A DNA stretch of 64,000 nucleotides from Arthrinium phaeospermum. Lineage: Eukaryota > Ascomycota > Sordariomycetes > Amphisphaeriales > Apiosporaceae. Made by a program: the position numbers and the translations under genes. Position 1 is the first letter of the stretch. Each line of letters begins with the position of its first letter. The notes below the pieces were generated by a model. The model did no database searches. It worked only from the letters and a program-made list of their open reading frames with translations, and was not told the DNA's origin. The stretch covers positions 434,001 through 498,000 of the forward strand of contig QYRS01000005.1 of NCBI GenBank assembly GCA_006503535.1. The letters are read 5' to 3'. Below, one piece after another: positions 54,764 to 64,000 of the stretch.

Positions 54764-56019
54764 TTACAGGAAGAAGGTGACCAGGGCACCAACGGTGGCC
54801 AGGCTGAAGACGGTAGACATGCTCATGGACATGGAAGAAGCGCCGCTCTTGTCGTCCTCGCCGCTCTCGGTGCCGGTGCTGGAGGTGTCGTTGTTGGCGT
54901 TCTGGTTGTGGCTGGTGCAGTCAATGTTGCCGCCATCGCCAGCGACCTTGTTGCCAAGCTTCTTGAACTCCTCGCAAGAGTTGTCAATGTTCTCGGTAGA
55001 GGTAACCTGGAAGACACCACGAACGTCGTTGATGGCAGGGAGCTTGACATCATCGAAAGATCCACGGAGGATGACGGCACCGCCAATCATCTCCAGCTTG
55101 GGGAAGGAGGTGAGCTTCTCGAGCTCGGTGTTGTTGGCAACGGTGAAACCGCCACCGACCTTGGTCAACTGAGGGAAGCTGATGTTCTTGACGGCAGAGT
55201 TGCCGACGAACGAGAGATCACCAGTTTGGATCTCAGTCAGGTTAAGGAGGGAGACAGTCTCGAAGAAGTTGGAGTCGAAGCGGAGCGAGCCGTTGACGGT
55301 GGCCAACGAGGGGCTGGAGTACTCGGTGACGTTAGAAATAGTAGCGTTTGCGAGCCACTCGATGTTGGGCATCTCGACGCTCAGCTTCAGGCCGTTGGCG
55401 TTGATGTTGAGGAGGTTGCTCAAGCTCTTGATGCTGGAGGTGAACTTGGTGAGGAACTTGTTGTTGTTGATGTCCATGTCCTTAACGGTCTGGACGTTGA
55501 TACCCTCCAAGCTGCTCAGGCGAGTGTCGGAAATGATGACGGTGTCAGCCTTCTTGACACCCTCGGTACCGAAGTTGAGGGCAGTAAGGCCGTTCAGAGA
55601 GAGGAACTTGAGGCTTCCGACAGAGTTCAACGAGGTGAAGGCCAGGTTGGACAGCTGAGTAGCGTTCTGCAGGCGGAACTCCTTGCCGATCTTGGACAGA
55701 GAGCCGGCCTTGAGGCTGACAATGACACCGTTGTTCTCACAGGTCAGGTCACCACCAATCTCGGAGAGCTTTCCAAAGTCAAGCTCGGCATCGCCGGGCA
55801 TAACCATAACGCTGCCCTTGACAGACTTGCAGTTACCCAGTTGAGTGGCGTCGCCGGAGGACGAAATCTTGATTTGGTCGTCCTTGCAGTCGAAGGCCAT
55901 GGCGCCTGCGGAAAAGTGGCGTTAGTCAACCACCAGGCAAAGTGGTGAGGGATATTCGAAGACTTACCAGTGGCCATGCCAACGGCGGCAATCGCCGAAA
56001 CAATTTGCTTGGCGAACAT
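54764..56019 (-). CDS. ECM33: ECM33/SPS2-family GPI-anchored cell-wall protein
   Basis: Exons 55968-56019 and 54764-55905, split by a 62-bp intron with a GACTAAC branch, give 397 aa (yeast Ecm33 is 429). The signal peptide MFAKQIVSAIAAVGMATGAMA spans the exon junction. The body consists of leucine-rich receptor-L-domain-like repeats (LSEIGGDLTCENN, LTEIQTGDLSFVGN, LTKVGGGFTVANN) with many N-glycosylation sites such as NATISNVT and NLTEI. A Ser/Thr-rich C-terminus (SSTGTESGEDDKSGASS) precedes a hydrophobic tail (VFSLATVGALVTFFL), the GPI-attachment pattern. Family members are needed for normal cell-wall structure. The motif CAG|TTTATCAAGATG just before the start may be a 5' UTR intron acceptor. 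Confidence 0.94.
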
Positions 56020-56867
56020 CTTGATAAACTGTTCCTCAAAAAGCTTGGTCAGTTGAGCTTCTTTGTGGTAGAATGACCGGGAGGTCTGGGAATAGATATC
56101 TCGAAATGTTGAGTGTAGTGTGCTCCAAAAATCAATGTTGGCTTTGCTCGAAGGCAGGCAAAATGTCCTGGCCGGATCGGATATGTGGTGGGAGGGAATG
56201 AATACAAGAAGGTCAAATCAGAGATGCGCGCGATTCATCAAGAGACCAACTCGGCTTCTACCAGCAGGAACTAGGCAAGAGCAATCAAAGTCGCAAACGT
56301 GGCCGACGCGTGGTTGTGAGTAGCAGTGACTACACCACGAGTTGTTTACTCCAAGGTGGCGGTTGGGTTGAGTGAGTTGTTATGGAAACTTCCAAATCCC
56401 CGTTGCTTCAAGGGAAATGTTCTCTCTCCTTGTAGGCAAGCATGGGGCGCTCCGCCGAGACATTGTCGTAATGCAATAGCGTGCGACAGCAACCAGATAA
56501 CAGACGGTGAATACAATGCAGTCACCATAGCTAGCAGGCGTCTTCGATTGGCGACAGTGCTGTAGGTCCGCATTCAATAGCAAGCTTGCCAATCGCAGGT
56601 TGATACGATGGGATGTCTGTCATTCGCCAATGGCCGTTGACCCGACCGACAGCTCCCATTGTACACGCCACTGGCTAGCTATTGCACGCTAGAGAATTAG
56701 AGCCCCAGTAGTGCGTTCCTGAACAGGATGCCCAAAGCCGCTTCCCGGCATGGCAGTCCAGACCTTTGCAAGTCGTGGCACCCCCAAGAAGCGGCCTTTG
56801 CATTGTTGTATGCGGAACGCGCGTCGTTGTCTCCAAATTTGCCCTCCGGCATCTACCGTCATGCTGG

Positions 56868-56885
56868 CTGCTGCTGCTGCTGCTG
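56868..56885. repeat. CTG trinucleotide repeat
   Basis: Six uninterrupted CTG units in the probable 5' region of the ECM33-like gene. Confidence 0.8.
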
Positions 56886-57998
56886 CTCGTTGCTTGCGAA
56901 TGAAGCATGGTCGCTGTCGTACTCCGGTGTGTGTAGGTGGTTGTGCAAGAGAAGACCCGCGACGGGAAGATAAAGAAGAAACATGGATGTACAAACCTTT
57001 TGCTGCTGTTCTTACACAAAAAATGAAGTAGTACACGTGTTGCTGTGATTGACTCTTCTACTTCGCAACCAAAAAAGAATTAAATCGTCTCGTGGCTCGG
57101 TCGATGGTTGTTTTGAGTTAAGTTGAGGATCGGAATATCGAGTTGTTGGGTGAGGGATGATGTTGTTTGGTTGAGCAGGTCGACGGATGGAGAGTGAGAA
57201 GTTATTAAAGCGAGGAAGCTATGAGCGAGTGCTCTTCCTCTGGTACTGACAGGAATATCGACAAACGAATGAATCCGAAGAGGGAAATGGGAGGAAGAAG
57301 GTTTATGGAAGGAGGAAAGGTCAGTCACGTCAGGAGAAGCCGAGACGTTTTGGAATTCAAGTGGTCTTTTGGGGGTGGGAGGCCATGGGTAGAAAAATAA
57401 ACCGGGCGGGTCTAAAGGGGGTGGGATCCAGGAACATGCAAGCGGGCGGGAGGGAGTCACTGGAGTGAGGGAAATGGGCATTCGACTTGCACATCGCACC
57501 ACCCACGCCGCTCTACCACAAGTACCGCTACCCCCATTGAGAACACATGAAATCTAATCATCCACTATGCAAGGGTGCGTGCTTGAACAAGAAGCCAGGC
57601 ACTGCAACACTATTGCACTGTACCTTGGAGACCTTGGCCCTGCTTGAGCGCCTGATGTGGGCTCCAATGTCTGCCTTCCCTGCCCATCTAGCCTACTAGC
57701 ACCTAGTATGTACCTAGGGACATGGACGGGAGATTTTACTTGTACGAGATTGACATGAAGTTGTCATCTTATTAACAGGCCCGACAAGCTCCAGTCTGCC
57801 AGCGCTCCCGTAACGACCAACAATAACGGTCTTCTGGTGTGGCGCCGCGAGATCCCAAGGCCAGTGAGTTTAAAAAACGAAATCTCGATTTATTGCATCG
57901 GGGCCCCCCAGAGTCCATACTTGGAGGCATTGCGTTGACTGAACCAAAACCAAACAGCCAAGGCCAGAGCAAGTCGAGTCAACAAGCCTGTCTGGGAG

Positions 57999-58001
<3 letters not shown>

Positions 58002-58040
<39 letters not shown>
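58002..58040. repeat. TG dinucleotide microsatellite
   Basis: Nineteen uninterrupted TG units, the longest simple repeat in the window, in non-genic sequence. Likely length-polymorphic between strains. Confidence 0.95.
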
Positions 58041-58042
<2 letters not shown>

Positions 58043-58511
58043 TGCTCGTGTGTTGTTGGTCTTCCACAGTGTCGCAGCTCTCATATCAACACCTGCAATT
58101 GGCGAGATTACTTTCCTCTTGCATCCCCGGTCTCCGTCTGGGTAGGTACATGCTGATGTTAAAGAGCGGAGACTGTTAGAGAGGATTGCTGGGGCCGTCC
58201 AAGTAATGGGTACATTCATCCATGACCCATCAGTATCAGCTCCGGCCGCTCTTCACGCTTCATCCATCACTGATCACTCTGCCCACCCCCTGTCGATAGT
58301 ATCGCCGCGTCGGTCATTCTCGCTGCGCTCGCTGCGTACCAGCGAGCGAGCCAGCCAGCGATTGTATCTCCTAGCTGATCGACCAGCCGGACCAGATTCG
58401 CCCCCGCCAACAGTGTTTCAATTAGCCTTGTTTTTGCCCAATCCACAATAACAATCTCGTACGTACACGCTGCGAAGACGTCGTTTCTCTCGTTTTCTGG
58501 AGGCCGCTTCA

Positions 58512-58548
58512 GGCTTCTGGCTTCTGGCTTCTGGCTGCTGGCTGCTGG
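58512..58548. repeat. GGCTTCT heptamer tandem repeat
   Basis: Three GGCTTCT units followed by GGCTGCT variants, in non-genic sequence. Confidence 0.75.
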
Positions 58549-61500
58549 GCGTCGTTCGTCTTCTGGTTCGTCGACGCTGTCTGCTCTGTCAATCTGCAAC
58601 ACCCACTTCCTTAGGTAAAGAACAAGGTTGGGATGGTTGCTATTCCGGGAAATAGGATGATTGGCGGCTGCCGTAATTGACCAAACAGCCTATCCCGCTT
58701 GTCTACTCCTGCGACTGCCTACTATCAATCTATCTATCTATCGTCTCTGGATCTCCATCCTCTATCTTTCCTTTTTATCTGGAGAAGACGAAGCTTGGAA
58801 GCTTTGCTTGCTTGCTTGCTTGTTGTTGCTGCTCCATCGGGGTTGCTCTGTAGCGTAGCAATGATCGACTGCGGCTAGCACAGGTAGCAGTTGGCAGAGA
58901 TTATGGCGAGAAGGCCATTTCCCGTACATGCCTCCGGTATCAATCTCCGTTGCAGTGGCTTGCTGCACTGATATCCCACCTCAGCCAGTCAAAAGTCGCT
59001 GTGAAGAGGCATCCTGGTCTGCCGCGTAAACGTCACATGCAGGATTTTCCAATCCGGTAAAGACCATTTTGCCAAGCCTCATGTGTATGGGTGCATGCTT
59101 GCACTCAAGAAAGTGTGTGGAATGCCCTCTGCTTGGCCCAGAAACTTATTTACGATCCCTCTCCCGCCCGCATGTTCGTATTTGCTAACTCAGGATTGCG
59201 GTTCTACCTACTGGAAGGAACCGATCCCCCAAAGCTTGGCTTTTCCCAGCAGGCTGTGCCATATAAAAGTGGCCTCCACTACTTACCTAGTGGAAGAGAC
59301 GAGAAAGAAAAAAAAGAAGGGCATTGAAGCCGTCTGTTTTGATGACGACAGCGCATCGTGGGTTCTGTCTCTCAACTTGCTCCACGTCCCAGCGCTACAT
59401 CTGGTATCATTGACGTGCTCATAGGTCGTATGCGGCGTGGCGGCTATCAATCTAATAAGAGTCCAGGCTATGCATCGCAGAACCAGCCCCACCCCTTTTC
59501 CCTCCCGCTACCGGTAATGCATATTCTCCATACCACATCTCTCCCTGGCTTGGCAGCTCTCAACTCTCTGCACTATTTCAGAAAGCGTGCACAAAGTCCA
59601 CAATTGAATCAAGATTTGTTGCTACGGATCCAGGCCACAGGCGCTCGTCGATCGGCAGCATGTTAGATAGGCCGAGTCTAGCTAGCCTGCTCTAGCTTTT
59701 GTGTCGTCTCTTGTCGACATCCATATCGCTCCGTTGCCGTCTGGTAACGAGATGGAGATGTTCATGACATGGGTCAGTTTGCAGTAGCGTCCAAGGATAG
59801 CGTCCGCGTCCTCGGATCGGCGCCGGCTGGCAGCTGGCTTGTGAGCTTGTATTCGCTTGATTAAAAGCCACTCTCAATCTGACACATTAGGAAGATCCTT
59901 CTGATCACTTTCTCTCCCTGTATCAGCGGCATATTACAGATGCATCAAGGCATATCCAACAGCCGAAAGCAAGAGAAAGTGCGACCCTAATTCAGAAAAT
60001 TGTAAGGTACCTGGGTCATGCCTGTCCAAATGTCAATTATTGGCTACTGTACCTATGTGGGCCACCAGACCTTGGCTGAAGGCTCGGCTCGGCTCTACGC
60101 TTTGAGGTATGTAGCCATTACTGTAAAACACAAAACCTCACCCAGCCTACCCCAGATTTCGCCTCTCTTATGAAGACAAAATAGTAGGTATGTAATACAG
60201 TCAAGTAAAGGGTAAACGTCGGATCCGTCGGCAGCCGCCAGGGCAATCGCGTAACACACTCGAGAGGTTGTTTCCGCCCGGTAACCTCACCACCGAGCGA
60301 CCGGCGTACCACAAAAAGTCTTCATCCAACCAGTCACCAGTGGCAACACTTGCACACTCCTTGGCTCTTGCCTATTTCGGTAGGCGATGGCTCTCCCTCC
60401 CATTGCTTGCTTGGAGTGTGGCACGAACACGAGGTCTCACACAGCAACTCGGCACGAGTCTGTCTTGTGTGCGTCTGTCCAGGTGGTAATCATGCATTCC
60501 ACCAAGTTCTACGGTGCTGTACCGAATCCAAATAAGCTTTTGGGGATCTTGTCATAACGATGCCGTGTGTTATACACAGTACTCCGTACAGGGGGTTGGC
60601 CATGTATTCCCGGTTTCTGCTTGTGCAAGCCCACATACGACCTTTTTGGACAGCACAACAATGCCATCGTGGAAAAAGTAAAACCCCAAAACACTTGCGA
60701 CAGCATGTCAAACAGACTTCCCCTGTCTTAGGAACAGCCCAAAGCCCAACCACCCCCCAAAACAAGGTGACGACGGCGTCTACTTAGCAGCGCTCGGATT
60801 TCGGACGGCTTGGCGTTCTTTATTTTTATCCAAAAGCAAGTGTTTCTTCCTCAAACTCGCGGCGTCCCCGTTTTTGGCTCCCTAGTGAGTTAGTCCAGGG
60901 GGCGTCCTGGATATTCGACGTCATTCATTCGGATCAGACCTCTGTCCGGCTGGACCCAGCCCGGCAGGTAAATGTTTCCCAGCAACTCAAGCCGCCAGCC
61001 GCGTGGCCGCCGAAGGTTGGTGCTATATCAGCGAGAAGTTTCGCGTCGCTTGTCTATCTCCCGACCTGTCCAGCTGTCGTTGCGATCATGTCCCGCCGCT
61101 CGTTCGCCGTAGGCCCAAGCACGGCTCTTTATATTGTGTCCCATCTTACAACGTACGTTCATGGGTAAAGAACTGCTATATATGGCTGGAAGCCCCGCTG
61201 CTACGGCCCACCGCCGTCACCGCCGCGCTGCCGACACAAATGGGCCATCTCCGGGGGATGTATCTGGAAATGTAGCTTGGTGTCTCATTACCGCTTGTTG
61301 GAGAACTACATACTTCGACTGATGGCTCTCCTCACTGGCTGGCTGATTCGCCGAACAACAATCATCGCTGCAAAACCTGACTCTGATCACGCTGTGGAAC
61401 GAAACCGATTGACCGATCCAAAAGCTTGTTATGTGTGACATGCAGAAGCGAGGTATAATGCCTGCTACTGCCACATTCCATGGTGCTACCAGGCGGCCTT

Positions 61501-62112
61501 CCGGCCGGCAAACATGAGTTAAACAAGATAAATACGACGAGAACATGTCGTGAGCAAACACAGCATTATCTACGATTGTTATGCTTAATTGGGTCATGAT
61601 ATCGGCCAAGAACATGACCCCATTATTGGCAAAACCCACGAGTATAAAATGCCCGGAGTTATGCTCGGTCGATCGTGGTTGATTCAACACGTAGTGGCTC
61701 ATGTAGAACAGGTCACAGGCACTTACTTCCCTGATATCTGTGCCTCAAACCAACACATCAACCAATCGGCCACCCTTCGTATGGTCGAATGCAGAACCTT
61801 GTGTAACCCCTGCAAAGCAACAAATGCCACAATATCCTCACATCATGCAGCAATACTTCCCCTTGTAATCACAGCAAAAGCGGTCACACATGACCTGTAG
61901 AGACTCTTGCGATGTCTGACAATTGGAGGCAGCAGCAGCTCCTTGACACATGTGGCAAGCCACAAAGCACGGCACGACCGCATCTATAGCATTACCTGGT
62001 ATGCGGGCATCTTTGTTGATATGATGCTGTAGAGTTACAAACTGTAGGGTGCGATCAAGTACAGAACAAGAAAGCCCAAGTGTGGGCCACTGTGATCTGA
62101 CGTGACCGTATT

Positions 62113-63291
62113 TCACTCCATAGTGCTCACATCCGTCTCCTCGACCCGCCACATGTACCACATGAATACGCTGCGATAAGGGGTGAATCTCGCCGCGATC
62201 TCTTCCATTTCCTTCTCGCTCATGTACTTCCACTTGCCCGCCTTGGACGCCTTCAGCTTGGCGATGTCGCGCCCCACGAAGGCCGCCATCCCCCGCTGGA
62301 CGCCCAGATCGCCGAGGGAGAAGACGTCCATGCGCTTGAGCGCGAAGCACGCGAACATCTCGACGCTCCAGCGGCCCAGCCCCCGGACCGCCGTCAGCCT
62401 CTCCAGGACCTCCTCGTAGGGGGCGTCGGCCAGCATCTGCGCGCTCAGCTCGCCCGCCGCGAACTTCTCCGCCAGGCCCTGGACGTACTCGGCCTTGCGC
62501 TGCGAGAGCCCCGCCGTGCGCAGCGTCTCGATCTTGGTCGCGGCCACTTGCGACGGGTGCGGGAACCGGCGGCGGCCCGTCGCAGCCGTTGCACTCTGCG
62601 TGCTGGGGTCCGACGGCGGTGAGGACGTGGTGTCGGCAAAGAGGTCCACAAACCGCTGCTTGATGGCTTTGGCGGCGGCACCCGAGACCTGCTGGGAGAT
62701 GATGCCGCTGCAGAGCGACTCGAAGGGGTCGATCTTCTCGGCGAGCCCTTCGGGACTGAAGACTCGGCAGTGGTTGGCCTTGATCAGCGGCTCCATCCGC
62801 GGGTCGACCTTGATGAGGTGTGTGCAGGCCTCGTCCAGGATGTTGGCGGTAGTGGCTTTCAGGCTGCTGGACTTTGTGGGCGAGAGGAACTCCACCTCTC
62901 TTGAGGCGACGACTCGGGACGTCTCCGGGGATAAGAGGGTCGCGTTAGTTGCATTCGGGTCCGCAAGCCTTCTTACTGCTGCGGGCCTGGGCTTAGGTGT
63001 GGTCCCAAGGACAACAGGTTCGCCGAATAGTTTGGCATTGCCCGGAGTCGGGGTCACCGGGGGAAGACCTGATGTGCTAGCCTTCGCACGCCGCTTGTTT
63101 GGCGTGGACGGGGCTATCGCATCCGGAGCTGCTTCTGGGCCTCCTCCTCCACCTTCCTCCGGGACGGACGGACCCGCTGCGGCCTTCCTCTTGCGCGTCT
63201 TTTGAGCAGCAGGCGCAGGAGGTGCCATGGCTCCAGCCGGAGGTTTCGCTTCAGCAATTGCGCTGAGCCTAGCAGATTTGCGCGTTGACAT
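62113..63291 (-). CDS. MAG1: Alkyladenine DNA glycosylase, HhH-GPD superfamily (Mag1-like)
   Basis: Base-excision repair enzyme removing alkylated purines such as 3-methyladenine. From the ATG at 63291 (MSTRKSARLSAI) the single exon gives 392 aa. An in-frame ATG at 63573 would extend it to 486 aa. The N-terminal 130 residues are basic and disordered (QKTRKRKAAAGP, PNKRRAKAST), with nuclear-localisation-like clusters. The catalytic domain begins CTHLIKVDPRMEPLI and includes FESLCSGIISQQVSGAAAKA. The helix-hairpin-helix is LTAVRGLGRWSVEMF, and the catalytic aspartate is in FSLGDLGVQRG (about D328 in the short form). The end FMWYMWRVEETD is typical of the family. The extra upstream codons look like a mitochondrial presequence. 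Confidence 0.94.
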   Translation of the reverse strand: MSTRKSARLSAIAEAKPPAGAMAPPAPAAQKTRKRKAAAGPSVPEEGGGGGPEAAPDAIAPSTPNKRRAKASTSGLPPVTPTPGNAKLFGEPVVLGTTPKPRPAAVRRLADPNATNATLLSPETSRVVASREVEFLSPTKSSSLKATTANILDEACTHLIKVDPRMEPLIKANHCRVFSPEGLAEKIDPFESLCSGIISQQVSGAAAKAIKQRFVDLFADTTSSPPSDPSTQSATAATGRRRFPHPSQVAATKIETLRTAGLSQRKAEYVQGLAEKFAAGELSAQMLADAPYEEVLERLTAVRGLGRWSVEMFACFALKRMDVFSLGDLGVQRGMAAFVGRDIAKLKASKAGKWKYMSEKEMEEIAARFTPYRSVFMWYMWRVEETDVSTME

Positions 63292-64000
63292 CTTTTGAAT
63301 TGTTGAGAGGGCTGGGAAAATCGTGAAAGATGCAAGTCGAGGACGGATTCCACAACATGCAACGAGACTGAGTGGGCCAAGATGTGCTCGGATTGCCGAA
63401 CTCCCAATTGCTGGCGCACAGAGTGGTCGACTACAATGCTGATTCGCCGGGCCTTGTAAGTGCTTGCGGATGAGCGACGACGAGAGGCTTCTTGCGAAGG
63501 AAGACGTGCTGCAAGTTGCGATGCTCAGCGACGTTTTGAGGCGCGTATTAGACGTGGTCAGGCTAACGACCATATCAAGCTGGATACCATAGATGGCTCC
63601 AATAACAAGAAGATGCAAACCACAATATCACTAGGTCACACCGAAGAAATTGTCAATAATCTGAGAGCATCACGTATCATCAATGTGTATCGTATAGTAG
63701 GTATGCCTGGTGCTTGTGTGAAGACGGCAGGAGGATGTCATTTACGCCCTGCTTTGTCAGCAGATCTTGTCCGATGCCTGCCTAGAGAGATCGTCACAGC
63801 TTGGGGCACCTCATCTGAACCACCGTTCAGCCAGCGGGAGCGATGCACTAATCCAACATTGAACTGCTCAAGGTCAGGCCAACCAGCATGTTTCGTTCGG
63901 TCCTGGCCATTTTTTTGGTCTTCTTTTCCTTCCATGATGGTTTACTTTTTGTTTTACGTGGTTGGGATGCAGCGAAGTCCCTGCAAGGCCGGTGGCTACA
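63292..64000. other. Upstream region of the glycosylase gene
   Basis: 63292-63573 stays open in the glycosylase frame and may encode an N-terminal extension. Beyond it only short frames are seen to the window edge. Confidence 0.5.

Larger units (their letters stand above)
56020..62112. other. 6.1-kb region without a supported gene
   Basis: The left part (about 56.0-57.5 kb) has minus-strand leader character (C/T/A-rich runs around 57.08-57.25 kb) and probably belongs to the ECM33-like gene. The rest contains simple repeats: CTG (56868-56885), TG (58002-58040), a GGCTTCT array (58512-58548) and CTTG (58805-58822). Short unrecognised frames exist. A 161-codon minus-strand frame at 61217-61702 is the longest but has no family features. 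Confidence 0.5.

Noticed and set aside
54908..55948. Plus-strand open frame of about 346 codons
   Set aside because: Antisense shadow of the ECM33-like gene, whose signal peptide, repeats and GPI tail are unmistakable on the other strand.
61217..61702. Minus-strand frame of 161 codons with ATG
   Set aside because: Considered as a gene in the large empty region. No domain, signal peptide or splice structure, and an overlapping frame of similar quality lies on the other strand.
62495..63205. Plus-strand frame of 236 codons
   Set aside because: Antisense to the Mag1-like glycosylase, which carries all the catalytic motifs.
1..64000. tRNA, 5S rRNA, CRISPR, insertion sequences, retrotransposon remains
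   Set aside because: Scanned by eye for T-loop motifs (GTTCGAATC and its reverse complement), long terminal repeats, and reverse transcriptase or transposase motifs. The few T-loop-like hits fall in coding sequence or lack a cloverleaf context.

Overview
This window is nuclear DNA of a filamentous ascomycete (Pezizomycotina), most likely a Sordariomycete. The evidence is short GT-AG introns of mostly 42-174 bp with CTAAC/CTGAC-type branch sites, GC-rich exons with long open antisense frames, pyrimidine-rich leaders before start codons, and a typical fungal gene set. There are no operons, prokaryotic elements, CRISPR arrays or recognisable rRNA/tRNA genes. I support 21 protein-coding genes plus one truncated transporter relic. 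About half of the genes needed introns to be placed by hand.

Layout. 1-12.9 kb: the 5' part of a serine-rich conserved-looking protein (minus), a long leader/intergenic region, PWP1 (ribosome biogenesis WD40) divergent from PRP16 (spliceosomal DEAH helicase), and a Cys4/coiled-coil protein. 12.9-18.8 kb: an MFS relic, a small acidic protein, a small secreted protein with a clear TATA box, and an 89-aa single-pass membrane protein. 18.8-29.4 kb: a J-domain membrane protein, a 12-TM MFS transporter, ATG7 (autophagy E1-like enzyme) divergent from DCD1 (dCMP deaminase with an N-terminal P-loop domain), and a 68-aa membrane protein split by one intron. 32.4-35 kb: an anchor-less cytochrome b5-like protein and the mitochondrial protease OMA1. 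35-47.7 kb: a gene-poor, accessory-looking block with only an F-box protein and a five-exon cytochrome P450. 47.7-56 kb: an acidic unknown, PCS60 (peroxisomal acyl/oxalyl-CoA synthetase) divergent from an SPF45-type splicing factor, and an ECM33-family GPI cell-wall protein. 56-62.1 kb: no convincing gene. 62.1-63.6 kb: an alkyladenine DNA glycosylase (MAG1-like) whose reading frame stays open upstream into a mitochondrial-presequence-like stretch.

Functionally the window is mostly housekeeping (RNA processing, ribosome assembly, autophagy, nucleotide metabolism, mitochondrial quality control, DNA repair, cell wall), interrupted by the accessory stretch. The genes do not form one pathway; adjacency appears to be ordinary fungal chromosome order. 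I did not find a clearly new biological system. The best leads are two very small genes, the possible dual-targeted glycosylase, the P-loop/deaminase fusion, and the tiny exon that carries the AMP-binding loop of PCS60.
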